Source: Collinsella sp. (lineage in GTDB: Bacteria > Actinomycetota > Coriobacteriia > Coriobacteriales > Coriobacteriaceae). From it: a stretch of 64,000 nt of DNA. The DNA lies in NCBI GenBank assembly GCA_031294825.1, contig JAUMPM010000044.1, positions 1 through 64,000 of the forward strand, in the 5' to 3' direction. A program made the position numbers and the translations under genes. Positions 44,007 to 51,985 of the stretch are shown here, one piece after another (the stretch's first letter is position 1; each line of letters opens with the position of its first letter). The notes beneath the pieces are model-generated. The model was not told where the DNA came from, searched no databases, and saw only the letters and a program-made list of their open reading frames with translations.

Positions 44007-45227
44007 ATGGTTGATACAGATTTTGCTTGGCGGCTTACGCAAGGACTCGTGCGGATCGACAGCTCAGACCCGGGTGCGTATGAGGACGAGATTGAGCGCT
44101 ATATCAAAGCGTTGGTTGAGGAACGGTTGGCGCAGCTGAGCCATCCGGTGCTCCATGCCGTGCAGGTTGAGGAGCTCGAGGTGCTGCCCGGGCGCCGCAA
44201 CCTTATGGTCACCGTGCCGGGACTGAGCGACGAGCCACGGCTCGTCTATATCTGCCATATGGATACCGTTACGCTGGGCGATGGCTGGGACGCGGACATT
44301 CCGCCGCTCGGAGCGATCGTGCGCAACGATAAACTCTATGGCCGCGGTGCCTGCGATATGAAGGGTGGCCTGGCCTGCGCCATTGCCGCATTGGTCCATA
44401 CGCTCGAGCGCGTGACGGCAGAAGGCGAGCTGCCCCGCCGCGGCTTCTCACTCATTTGCTCGGTCGACGAGGAGGACTTTATGCGCGGCTCAGAGGCCGC
44501 GATCGATGCCGGCTGGGTCGGCTCGCGTGAATGGGTGCTGGACACCGAGCCCACCGACGGACAGATCCAGGTGGCGCACAAGGGGCGTACGTGGTTCGAG
44601 ATTGAAATGGCTGGCGTGACGGCGCATGCGAGCCAGCCCTGGAAGGGCGCGGATGCCGTCGCCGCCATGGCCGAGGCCGTGTGTTCGCTCCGTCGCGCGT
44701 TTGTGGCGCTGCCCGCGCACGATGAGCTGGGGCCTTCGACCATCACGTTTGGCCAAATCGAGGGCGGATATCGCCCCTATGTCGTGCCAGACCATGCCAA
44801 GGTCTGGGTCGACATGCGCCTGACCCCGCCGACCGACACCGCGGCCGTGGTCCGGATGGTGGAGCAAGCCATCGCCGGCGCCGAAGCCGCGGTCCCCGGT
44901 TGCCATGGAAGCTATACCGTGACAGGCGACCGCCCCGCTATCGAGCGCGATCCGGCCTCTCCCCTTCTAGCAGCGCTCAAGCGTGCCGCCGATGACGTGA
45001 CGGACGCAGACACGACCGTCGGCTTCTTTACCGGCTACACCGACACCGCCGTCATTGCCGGCAAGACGGGCAACCGCAATTGCATGAGCTACGGTCCCGG
45101 GTCGCTTGCGCTCGCGCACAAGCCCAACGAATATGTGCCCCACGCCGATATCGTTCGTTGTCAGCAGGTGCTAATCGCGCTCGCCGATAACGTGCTCTGG
45201 GACGCGAGCGGCCAAGTTGGGGCATAA
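44007..45227 (+). CDS. M20 family metallopeptidase/deacylase
   Basis: 406 residues. Zinc ligands are visible in YICHMDTVTLGDGW near residue 80, YGRGACDMKGGLA near residue 113, the catalytic EEDFM near 155 and, late, the His of ALAHKPNEYV. The dimerisation domain (HAKVWVDMRLT) is intact. The family includes ArgE, DapE and carboxypeptidases; no feature here decides the substrate. The ATG MVDTDFAWRL is chosen over an earlier ATG because GAGGT precedes it and the serA terminator lies inside the longer frame. Confidence 0.85.
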   Translation: MVDTDFAWRLTQGLVRIDSSDPGAYEDEIERYIKALVEERLAQLSHPVLHAVQVEELEVLPGRRNLMVTVPGLSDEPRLVYICHMDTVTLGDGWDADIPPLGAIVRNDKLYGRGACDMKGGLACAIAALVHTLERVTAEGELPRRGFSLICSVDEEDFMRGSEAAIDAGWVGSREWVLDTEPTDGQIQVAHKGRTWFEIEMAGVTAHASQPWKGADAVAAMAEAVCSLRRAFVALPAHDELGPSTITFGQIEGGYRPYVVPDHAKVWVDMRLTPPTDTAAVVRMVEQAIAGAEAAVPGCHGSYTVTGDRPAIERDPASPLLAALKRAADDVTDADTTVGFFTGYTDTAVIAGKTGNRNCMSYGPGSLALAHKPNEYVPHADIVRCQQVLIALADNVLWDASGQVGA

Positions 45228-45266
45228 TAAGCCGCGAACAAACCGACTCGTGCGTTAGGACCGCCC

Positions 45267-45956
45267 ATGAAAGCACTTCCGTTTCCCTGCATCCGCCCGG
45301 CTCAGGACCGCGTGCTCGAGGCGCTGCCTGCAATGGGCAGCATCCTGAGCGGCAACGATGCTCTGCGCGGAGCCCTTGCCGATGGCCTGATGCTCAAGGA
45401 CCCGGGTGCGGCGTATTACGTGTACGAATGCTCGGGCGAGCCGGGACGCGTGACGGGTGTCGTGGCGATCTGCCCGGTTAACGTGCTGACGGGTAGCGAC
45501 GAGGCTGCCGCCGAGAGCGTCGACGCACTCGCCGCCGCGCGCGCGATCACCGAGCTCAAGGTGCAGCCCCGTCCCGTAACACTTGCCTACGAAGCCTCGC
45601 CCGTCATGAATATCATCCTCGGCGCCGCAAAAGAGGGCGCTTCACTCTATGCCGTCACCGACCCCGCCGGCATTACGCACCGCGTGTGGGAGGTCAAGCG
45701 CGAGGACGCCGTCGGCGCCATCCGTGCCATGCTCGACCAGGCGCCGGAGCCGGCACTGGCCGACGACCCCGCCTACGCTGCCGCGCTGGTCGGGGCATCA
45801 CAGCTCCTGGCCGACGATGCCCGTGCCGCCGGCACCTACACGGGCAAAGAGCCGTTCAACTTTACCGTAGCTGTGCTCTTCCCCGCCGCGCAGGTCAGCG
45901 GCGGCGCGCCGCAGGTCCCGATGGGCCTGCTCACCCACCAGATCGCGCGGTTCTAG
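45267..45956 (+). CDS. Shortened DUF1015-like protein
   Basis: 229 residues. The segments YYVYECSGEPGRVTGVVA, HRVWEVKREDAVGAI and KEPFNFTVAVLFPAAQ align in order with the DUF1015 (COG4198) proteins, normally about 400 residues and often linked to serC/serA. Here the C-terminal half is missing and the family's conserved ADGHHR motif reads ADDPAY. It may be a diverged, shortened paralogue with a changed or lost activity. It starts 39 bases after the M20 gene, in the same direction; a terminator follows. Confidence 0.65.
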   Translation: MKALPFPCIRPAQDRVLEALPAMGSILSGNDALRGALADGLMLKDPGAAYYVYECSGEPGRVTGVVAICPVNVLTGSDEAAAESVDALAAARAITELKVQPRPVTLAYEASPVMNIILGAAKEGASLYAVTDPAGITHRVWEVKREDAVGAIRAMLDQAPEPALADDPAYAAALVGASQLLADDARAAGTYTGKEPFNFTVAVLFPAAQVSGGAPQVPMGLLTHQIARF

Positions 45957-46001
45957 CGAGACCAGACCGCCCGGCACAAAAATCGGCAGCCCAACAAACA
46001 G

Positions 46002-46042
46002 GGGGCGGAGATGCAGCAGGTACATGCATCTCCGCCCCTTTT
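46002..46042 (+). terminator. Terminator of the M20-DUF1015 unit
   Basis: Fourteen-base perfect arms (46002-46015 GGGGCGGAGATGCA and 46025-46038) and TTTT. It can also serve the convergent histidine phosphatase genes. Confidence 0.88.
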
Positions 46043-46085
46043 GCGTCGAGAAGTTATGCCGGCGACCCGTGCCGCCACGCTCGCG

Positions 46086-46721
46086 TTATCCGCGCTGCGG
46101 ACCCGCAGTAGCCACGAGCGGTTCAAGCCCCAGCTCGCGCGCGTAGTCCTCCTGCGTAAAGACTTCGACAAGTTCAAACGTATCGGCCGTATCGTCAAAC
46201 GCAAAATGCAGCACTGAGCAGTTGCCCGGCACGCGTTCGCGCTCGTCTGCCGCCGCGCCCCGCACGTGGTCCAAAAACTCCTTGATAGCCGAGCCATGGC
46301 TTACCGCGAGCACACACGTATGGTCCGGACGCTGCATGAGTTCGGTCAGCGTCGCCACCATGCGCTCGCGCACCTGGATCTGGCCCTCGCCGCCAAATTG
46401 ACGATAGAAATCGCGCCACGGGCGCTCGGGCATAAGCATCACGCGCTCGGCCTCAAAGTCGCCAAAGAACCACTCACGCAGGCCGTCCAGGCGCTCGTAC
46501 GCCAAGCCCGGCCACAAGTTGGCGATAGTCTGCTCGGTGCGATGAAGCGTGGAGGTGTAGGCATGATCGGGCTCAATGCCGCGCGCACGTAAAAACATGC
46601 CGGCGCGCGCCGCCTGGTCGCAACCCAACTGCGTAAGCGGCGAGTCACTCCAGCCCTGAATAATGCGCTTAAGGTTGAATATCGTCTGTCCATGACGAAC
46701 CAGATACAGGTCTTTATTCAT
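46086..46721 (-). CDS. Histidine phosphatase family protein (1)
   Basis: 211 residues of the phosphoglycerate-mutase-like superfamily: YLVRHGQTIFN at the N-terminus (phospho-His RHG), ERLDGLREWFFGDFEAE with the acid Glu, and AVSHGSAIKEFL with the second His. Substrate unknown. The ATG follows AAAGGA. It lies directly after a paralogue (17-base gap) in the same direction. Confidence 0.85.
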   Translation of the reverse strand: MNKDLYLVRHGQTIFNLKRIIQGWSDSPLTQLGCDQAARAGMFLRARGIEPDHAYTSTLHRTEQTIANLWPGLAYERLDGLREWFFGDFEAERVMLMPERPWRDFYRQFGGEGQIQVRERMVATLTELMQRPDHTCVLAVSHGSAIKEFLDHVRGAAADERERVPGNCSVLHFAFDDTADTFELVEVFTQEDYARELGLEPLVATAGPQRG

Positions 46722-46738
46722 AGGGGTCCTTTCGTTCG

Positions 46739-47281
46739 TTACCAACCCAAGAGCGAAAACGCCCCGTCGCAATAGCCAAAATGAAGCACGGCACCGTTGT
46801 CGGGTAGCTCTCCCTCGCCAGTCACATACTCAAGAAACTCCTGGCAGGCTGAGCCGTGGGAAACCACCAGCACGCAGTCGTGCTGCGGCCTGGCCATGAT
46901 GCGGGACAGCGCCGCGACCATGCGCGACTGAAGTTGCACTTCCGACTCGCCACCAAAGGCCACCGGATAATCGCCCCAGGGCTGCGGCGGCATCTCGCGA
47001 TTTGATGTGCCCTCCAGCGAGCCAAAATGCCACTCACGCAGGTCATCGACCAGCTCTATGGAACGGCCCTCGCCAACGATAAGCTCGGCCGTATGCCGCG
47101 CCCGGCCCAACGGCGAGGAATACACATGATCAAAGGCCACGCCACGCGCCGCAAACGCCGTACGCGCCGCCAGCGCCTGCTCGCGCCCGCGCGCCGTAAG
47201 CGGCGAATCGTGCCAGCCCTGCAAAATGCTCTGCACATTGAGCTCAGTCTGCCCATGCCGCACCAAATACAGATCTGCCAC
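46739..47281 (-). CDS. Histidine phosphatase family protein (2)
   Basis: 180 residues with the same motifs as its neighbour: YLVRHGQTELNVQSILQGWHDSPLT, DDLREWHFGSLEG and VVSHGSACQEFL. The two are tandem paralogues with about the same layout; the second lacks a C-terminal extension. It is probably co-transcribed with it, with palindrome copy 7 immediately upstream, separating the pair from the nitroreductase gene. Confidence 0.85.
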   Translation of the reverse strand: MADLYLVRHGQTELNVQSILQGWHDSPLTARGREQALAARTAFAARGVAFDHVYSSPLGRARHTAELIVGEGRSIELVDDLREWHFGSLEGTSNREMPPQPWGDYPVAFGGESEVQLQSRMVAALSRIMARPQHDCVLVVSHGSACQEFLEYVTGEGELPDNGAVLHFGYCDGAFSLLGW

Positions 47282-47296
47282 ACACCCTCCCCTCGT

Positions 47297-47331
47297 ACCA
47301 CCACAAAGGGGACAGGCACCTTTGTGGTGGT
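47297..47331. repeat. CCACCACAAAGG palindrome, copy 7
   Basis: Thirteen-base perfect arms and loop GGACAGGCA, followed by TTAAC. It sits 32 bases past the end of the nitroreductase gene (minus strand). Confidence 0.85.
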
Positions 47332-47363
47332 TTAACGTCTGATCACGCCGCGATGACGCTCAA

Positions 47364-48035
47364 CTACACCAGCACGTCGGCGAGCGAACGCTTGGGTACG
47401 TGGTGCACCTGCGCCTCGTCGCGCCAATAATTGATGGAGCCGTCGGGGTTGGAATCGATCGCATCAATCACCTGTGTCTCGGCCGGAACGCCAAACGCCA
47501 TGATCAGCTTGAGCTCATACTTGTCGTTATCGAGCCCCATGGCATCGATCGCGTGGGGCGTAAAGGCCTTGAACATGCAGGCTGCCACCTCGGGCGTGGC
47601 GCTGCGGGCGGCGAGCATCATCGTCTGCGCGGCAATGCCCGTGTCGACCTCGGTAATGGGAGCGGCGGGCTTGCCCGGAACGGCGCGCTCGGCCAGAATC
47701 GCGATGTAGCCGGTCGGGCGCTCGCCCTCGGCAGGACCAGGCCAATCCTTAAGCGCGCCGGCCCATGCAAGCTCATCAAATACGCGCGCGCAATCCTCGG
47801 CACCGCTCACCACATGAAAACGAAGGCGCTGAGCATTGGCGCCGCAGGGAGCCAGGTGCGCCAGTTCCGCCAGCTCGAGCAAAAACTCGCGCGGCACGCG
47901 CATGGACTCGTCAAAACGGCGGCATGTACGGGCACGACGGACCAGCGCATCAAACGCTTCCAGACCGAGCTTTTCGCAACCCTGCTTTGCCATCGACTCA
48001 GCGCTTACCGGCGCCGCGGGAACTGTTTCGTTCAT
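47364..48035 (-). CDS. Nitroreductase family protein
   Basis: 223 residues. RRARTCRRFDESMRVPREFLLEL near the N-terminus is the FMN-phosphate-binding Arg motif of nitroreductases, with APCGANAQRLRFHVV and DTGIAAQTMMLAA following. These FMN flavoproteins reduce quinones, nitroaromatics or other substrates. Start MNETVPAAP is chosen for the GGGGGT just upstream. A DtxR/IdeR-like box about 30-45 bases upstream suggests control by iron or manganese. Confidence 0.82.
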   Translation of the reverse strand: MNETVPAAPVSAESMAKQGCEKLGLEAFDALVRRARTCRRFDESMRVPREFLLELAELAHLAPCGANAQRLRFHVVSGAEDCARVFDELAWAGALKDWPGPAEGERPTGYIAILAERAVPGKPAAPITEVDTGIAAQTMMLAARSATPEVAACMFKAFTPHAIDAMGLDNDKYELKLIMAFGVPAETQVIDAIDSNPDGSINYWRDEAQVHHVPKRSLADVLV

Positions 48036-48063
48036 AGGGACCCCCAATTTCGGGCAATTGTTC

Positions 48064-48082
48064 TTAGGAGAATCTAACCTAA
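48064..48082. promoter_or_regulatory. DtxR/IdeR-like operator
   Basis: On the minus strand TTAGGTTAG-ATT-CTCCTAA matches the known DtxR/IdeR consensus TTAGGTTAGGCTAACCTAA at 15 of 19 positions. It lies 29-47 bases before the nitroreductase start. A DtxR/MntR-type regulator gene is present at 56454-56843. Confidence 0.55.
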
Positions 48083-48299
48083 AACCTAGACAATTACATA
48101 CAGCGGCGCAATATTCTACAATTGTTGATTAATCCTCACCGGAGCGGGAACAAAAGTAACAATTCGGGAATGTGGGGCGGCAATTCGTCCTTCCCGCCCC
48201 ATGCATCGGCGCCCTTGGGCGATACTTGTTGCAGCACTTTTGGCGTACGCCGCACGGAGAGCAATGAACGCGACGTGCACCACACGGAAAGGAGACATT

Positions 48300-48902
48300 A
48301 TGGTCATCTTTAAGAACGATGACCAAAAATCGAGCCAGTTTGGATTTGACGAGAAAAGCATGGCGGGCAAAGCCGTCAAGGCCGTACGCTGGATCTACGC
48401 CATCACGGGCGTCTTAGCGCTCATTGCTGGTATCGCGCTGCTTTTTGCACCCGCCAAGTCCCTCGTCTTTTTGACGACTGTCCTGGGTTTTTACTTTGTA
48501 ATCACTGCTGCCATCAGGCTGTTCACTGCCATTTTTGAGCCGCTGCTGCCCACCGGCTGGCGCGTGACGAGCATCATCTCCAACCTACTCATTATCTTGG
48601 GCGGCGTCATAATCCTGCGCAACCAGGCCTTCTCGACCGCGACGCTCACCACGATGGTGGTTATCGTGGCCGGCTTTGGCTGGATCGTCGAAGGTGTCAT
48701 GTCCATTCTGGAGTCCGAGCTTTCGTCCAACCGTGCCCTCGCCATCCTGAGCGGCGCACTCTCCATCATCGCCGGCATGTTCGTGTTTATCTATCCGCTG
48801 TGGTCGGCCAAGATGCTCGTCATCTTTAGCGGCGCCGCACTGCTGGTGTTTGGCGTAACGCTGATTGTTCGCGCTATTCAATTTGGCAAACTGGTGCACT
48901 AG
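48300..48902 (+). CDS. DUF308 (HdeD-like) membrane protein
   Basis: 200 residues. After a 35-residue cytoplasmic start, six membrane segments arranged in three similar pairs (WIYAITGVLALIAGIALLF, VFLTTVLGFYFVITAAI, and so on) match the DUF308/HdeD family, linked in some bacteria to acid stress. GGAAAGGAG precedes the ATG by about seven bases. The next gene begins on the base after its stop, so they form an operon. Confidence 0.82.
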   Translation: MVIFKNDDQKSSQFGFDEKSMAGKAVKAVRWIYAITGVLALIAGIALLFAPAKSLVFLTTVLGFYFVITAAIRLFTAIFEPLLPTGWRVTSIISNLLIILGGVIILRNQAFSTATLTTMVVIVAGFGWIVEGVMSILESELSSNRALAILSGALSIIAGMFVFIYPLWSAKMLVIFSGAALLVFGVTLIVRAIQFGKLVH

Positions 48903-49385
48903 ATGCCACGAACGCTCTTTATTGATGCAGACGCCTGCCCGGTCACGCGCGAGTCGATTGACTGCGCGCGGCGGGCGGGCGTCGCCGTTGTTATCGCCGG
49001 CAACAGCACGCAAAACCTGGAACGGCACATTCGCCGCGACGACCCGCGCGATGCCGAGCACGCGCGACGCGGCTTTTGGGTCACGACGCTCGACGTGAGC
49101 GTGGGCGCCGACAGCGCCGACTTTGCCATTGTCGAACGCCTGCAGGCGGGCGACGTGGTCGTGACGCAGGACATTGGCTTGGCGAGCATGGTGCTCGGGC
49201 GCGATGCCGCCGCCATCGGTGTGCGCGGGCGCGTCTACGACAAAGCGACCATCGACATGCAGTTGTTTATTCGCCACGAGGAAAAGAAGGTGCGACGCGC
49301 CGGCGGACGCGCTCGCGGACCGGCGGCATTTACCAGCGAAGATCGCGCCCGCTTTAAACGCAACCTCACCGAGCTGTTACGCTAA
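48903..49385 (+). CDS. YaiI/YqxD family protein (DUF188)
   Basis: 160 residues. The family opening LFIDADACPVTRE, the central GADSADFAIVERLQAGDVVVTQDIGLASM and the closing RRAGGRARGPAAFTSEDRARF are complete. The fold is related to PIN-like nucleases, but the activity of this family is not established. It begins directly at the end of the DUF308 gene and converges on the exporter gene. Confidence 0.9.
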   Translation: MPRTLFIDADACPVTRESIDCARRAGVAVVIAGNSTQNLERHIRRDDPRDAEHARRGFWVTTLDVSVGADSADFAIVERLQAGDVVVTQDIGLASMVLGRDAAAIGVRGRVYDKATIDMQLFIRHEEKKVRRAGGRARGPAAFTSEDRARFKRNLTELLR

Positions 49386-49404
49386 ACAAGGTAGATTATT
49401 GGGC

Positions 49405-50493
49405 TTAGAGACCAAAGGCGGAGAGAACGAGTCCCCAACCGGCGCCGATGACGTACATCATGACCAGGAACATGACGTTCTCGCGGGCACTGCGGTTGGT
49501 GCGGAACAACACCAGGTAGCCCACGCCGGCGGAGATAAGCGTGCCGGCGAGCATCGGTGCCAGCTGTAGCGCGCCCTCCAGGTACAGCTGCGTAATGACC
49601 ACGCTCGCCGCGCAGTTGGGGATCAGGCCGACAAGCGCCGAACCCAGGACGGCGAGCGTCTCGTTGCCACGCAGGAACTGCTCGATCGCGGACTCGCCGA
49701 AGGTCTCGAGCACGGCGACCAGAATCAGCGTCACCAGGAAAATGAATACCGATACCTGCACGGTGTGCGAGATGGCGCTGCGAATAATCGACAGGAGGGG
49801 CGCGCCCTCGTGAGAGTGGGAGTGACCGTGGCCATCATGGTGTTCATGCTCGCCCCCATGACCGTAATCGTGTCCATGTCCGTGTTCGTGCTCGTCCTCG
49901 TCTTCATCGCAACCGCAATGGTCGCGCTCGCACAGCTCATGGATGTGATCGGCGCTCACGCCCGCCTCGGCCACCTCGTCGATGATGTCACCGCCGCTGT
50001 GGTCGTCATGCGCGCAGTTCACATGAGCCGGATTGGCAGCGGTCCCCAGCACGGTACGGCGAATCGCCGCATGCGCGCGGGCATTACGACGAAGGCCGCG
50101 GATAGCGGCGTCCACGATAAAGCCCGTGACCAGCGCGATCAGTGCCTTCGAAGCCAAAAGCATCGCCATGATCTGCACGGGCACCTGCTCGGCGAGCAAC
50201 AGCGGCAGCATCTCGTCGGAGGTCGAAAGGAACACCGCCACCAACGTGCCCAAGGTCACGACACGGCCGGCGTACAGCGTTGCTGCCATGGCCGAAAATC
50301 CGCACTGCGGCACAATGCCCAGCAGCGAGCCAACCACGGGACCCGCAGCGCCGGCGCGCTTGATAGCGCCGTTGACGCGGTCGCCCGCAACGTGCTCAAG
50401 TGTCTCGAGAGCAAGATACGTCACCAACAAAAACGGCACCAGCGAGAGCGTGTCCTTGCCGGCGTCGAGCAGAATATCAATCAGCAAATCCAT
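49405..50493 (-). CDS. Ten-TM metal exporter with His-rich loop
   Basis: 362 residues with about ten hydrophobic segments in two similar halves (PQCGFSAMAATLYAGRV and PNCAASVVITQLYLEG are counterparts). The central cytoplasmic loop (about residues 170-235) is very rich in His, Asp and Glu, including repeated HGH and HEH, and probably binds a divalent metal. It fits the putative heavy-metal exporter family (PF11449-like; manganese or arsenite export has been proposed). Upstream lies a CCTAG palindrome that may be its operator. Confidence 0.75.
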   Translation of the reverse strand: MDLLIDILLDAGKDTLSLVPFLLVTYLALETLEHVAGDRVNGAIKRAGAAGPVVGSLLGIVPQCGFSAMAATLYAGRVVTLGTLVAVFLSTSDEMLPLLLAEQVPVQIMAMLLASKALIALVTGFIVDAAIRGLRRNARAHAAIRRTVLGTAANPAHVNCAHDDHSGGDIIDEVAEAGVSADHIHELCERDHCGCDEDEDEHEHGHGHDYGHGGEHEHHDGHGHSHSHEGAPLLSIIRSAISHTVQVSVFIFLVTLILVAVLETFGESAIEQFLRGNETLAVLGSALVGLIPNCAASVVITQLYLEGALQLAPMLAGTLISAGVGYLVLFRTNRSARENVMFLVMMYVIGAGWGLVLSAFGL

Positions 50494-50536
50494 GACGGAT
50501 GGAACCTTTCGTGTCTTTCGGCAGCATTGTAAAAGT

Positions 50537-50572
50537 CCTAGCGGTCAACTAGGGTATTGTAGTTGTCCTAGG
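50537..50572. promoter_or_regulatory. CCTAG palindromes before the metal exporter
   Basis: CCTAG at 50537-50541, CTAGG at 50549-50553 and CCTAGG at 50567-50572 form two overlapping palindromes. They are about 45-80 bases upstream of the exporter start and in the divergent space before the exonuclease gene. Likely a metal-regulator site, but the regulator is not known. Confidence 0.45.
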
Positions 50573-50665
50573 CGCGATGCCAATAGTTGCCCATGGTAAA
50601 CTATCATCTCGCCACATCTCAATGAACCCGAGCCGCGCGGTGCGGCCCGTCCAAGGAGCAGTTAT

Positions 50666-51634
50666 ATGAACGTTTCACAAGCACTCGAATACGAGCGCCA
50701 GCCGTTTATTCCCATGTTTATCTATGGCGATCACGGCGCCATGGAATCCGAGCGCCAGAAGGGCGAGGAGGCCCTTAAGGTGCTCGAAACCGAGTACTTT
50801 ACCGCCGAGGGCGACCCCAGCTTCGACTTTGCCACCGTGCGCGACCTGGCTGACCGCAACCGCGACCTGTGCGACCAGATTGGCGAGGCACGCCTGCGCA
50901 ACGTGACGCCCGCGACGCTTTCGCGCGGCCTCTCCGATGCCGACACCTGCGCCGCCATCGGCAAGATGCAAAAGCGCACCGCCGCGTCCGTTATGCGCGA
51001 AATCCGCGGCGACCGCGACGCGCTCGGCGTGGCCTACGCCCGCAAGCCCATCCAGGGCACCGTGCTCGGTATCGACATCGAGACCACCGGCCGTGCACCC
51101 GAGCGCGGCTATATCATCAACGTGGGCTGGGAGATCATGGACCTCACGAGCGACGCCGTCCCGCACGACGCCGAGGCACACTACTGCGGTCTGCCCGACA
51201 TCTACCGCGGCGAGGATGTGCCGCTATCGAACATCCATCACATTACCTGGGACGACATCGACGGCAAAAAACCATTCCGCGAGAACAAGGAACTGCAGAA
51301 GCAGCTGCTCAAGCTTATGAAGAAGTACCCGTACATGGCGCATAACGCCGCGTTCGAGGACAGCTGGTTCAAGATCCACCTGGACGGCTACGCCGAGGCA
51401 CGCCGCGCCGGCAAGATTATCGTCATCGACTCGCGCCAGATCTGCCGCAGCCTGGATGCCGACGTCCGCTCGCTCCCCCGCGAGTCCGCGCCCGCCGCGC
51501 TCGAGAACTGGGCACGCCGCCGTGGAACCCTCGCCGCCGACGCCAACGAGCAGCATCTGGGCTTGGACGACACCGACCTCATGCTCCGCACGGTTCAGGC
51601 CGAGTTCAACCTCAAGAACCTGTTTGCCAAGTAG
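50666..51634 (+). CDS. DEDD 3'-5' exonuclease domain protein
   Basis: 322 residues. The second half is a DnaQ-like exonuclease: GIDIETTGRAPERGYIINVGWEI (motif I, D and E), YMAHNAAFEDSWF (motif II) and LGLDDTDLML (motif III) near the C-terminus. The N-terminal 120 residues are unlike any domain I know. Such proteins trim DNA or RNA ends. AAGGAG precedes the ATG. It is single, divergent from the exporter gene. Confidence 0.82.
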   Translation: MNVSQALEYERQPFIPMFIYGDHGAMESERQKGEEALKVLETEYFTAEGDPSFDFATVRDLADRNRDLCDQIGEARLRNVTPATLSRGLSDADTCAAIGKMQKRTAASVMREIRGDRDALGVAYARKPIQGTVLGIDIETTGRAPERGYIINVGWEIMDLTSDAVPHDAEAHYCGLPDIYRGEDVPLSNIHHITWDDIDGKKPFRENKELQKQLLKLMKKYPYMAHNAAFEDSWFKIHLDGYAEARRAGKIIVIDSRQICRSLDADVRSLPRESAPAALENWARRRGTLAADANEQHLGLDDTDLMLRTVQAEFNLKNLFAK

Positions 51635-51985
51635 AAACGTCTACGACAAACTCCGGCGTAGATCACGAGCGGTCTCGCAGCGGGAAACCCCGCAGCGGGA
51701 CCGCCCTACGTTCCACAGATAGATCTGCCATCACAAATTCTGAACCCTCATTTTGAACGATTTCGACCAATTCCCGACACGTAATTCGTTGTCGGATGGT
51801 GATGCATCGATATCAAATGCGCAGCAATTGAGTATTTATATGCTATAGCTAAGCTTCGAAAACTTTTATTTAGGGCATGCCAACCCATAATTGCGTCAAG
51901 CTTTTGGACAGCATTTGGTTAGACCTCTAAAACGACTTTTCCACTCAGCGCCATCAACACGGCATTAGCTGACACGATATATATC
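51635..51985. other. AT-rich intergenic region
   Basis: 351 bases. The first 70 hold an imperfect GC-rich hairpin (51669-51705) that may end the exonuclease transcript; the remainder is AT-rich and shows no feature beyond a possible promoter (TATATAT near 51981). The shift in composition begins here and continues through the next gene. Confidence 0.5.
51669..51705. terminator. Hairpin after the exonuclease gene
   Basis: GCGGTCTCGCAGCGGG pairs imperfectly with CCCCGCAGCGGGACCGC around AAA. There is no T tract, so termination strength is uncertain. Confidence 0.45.
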
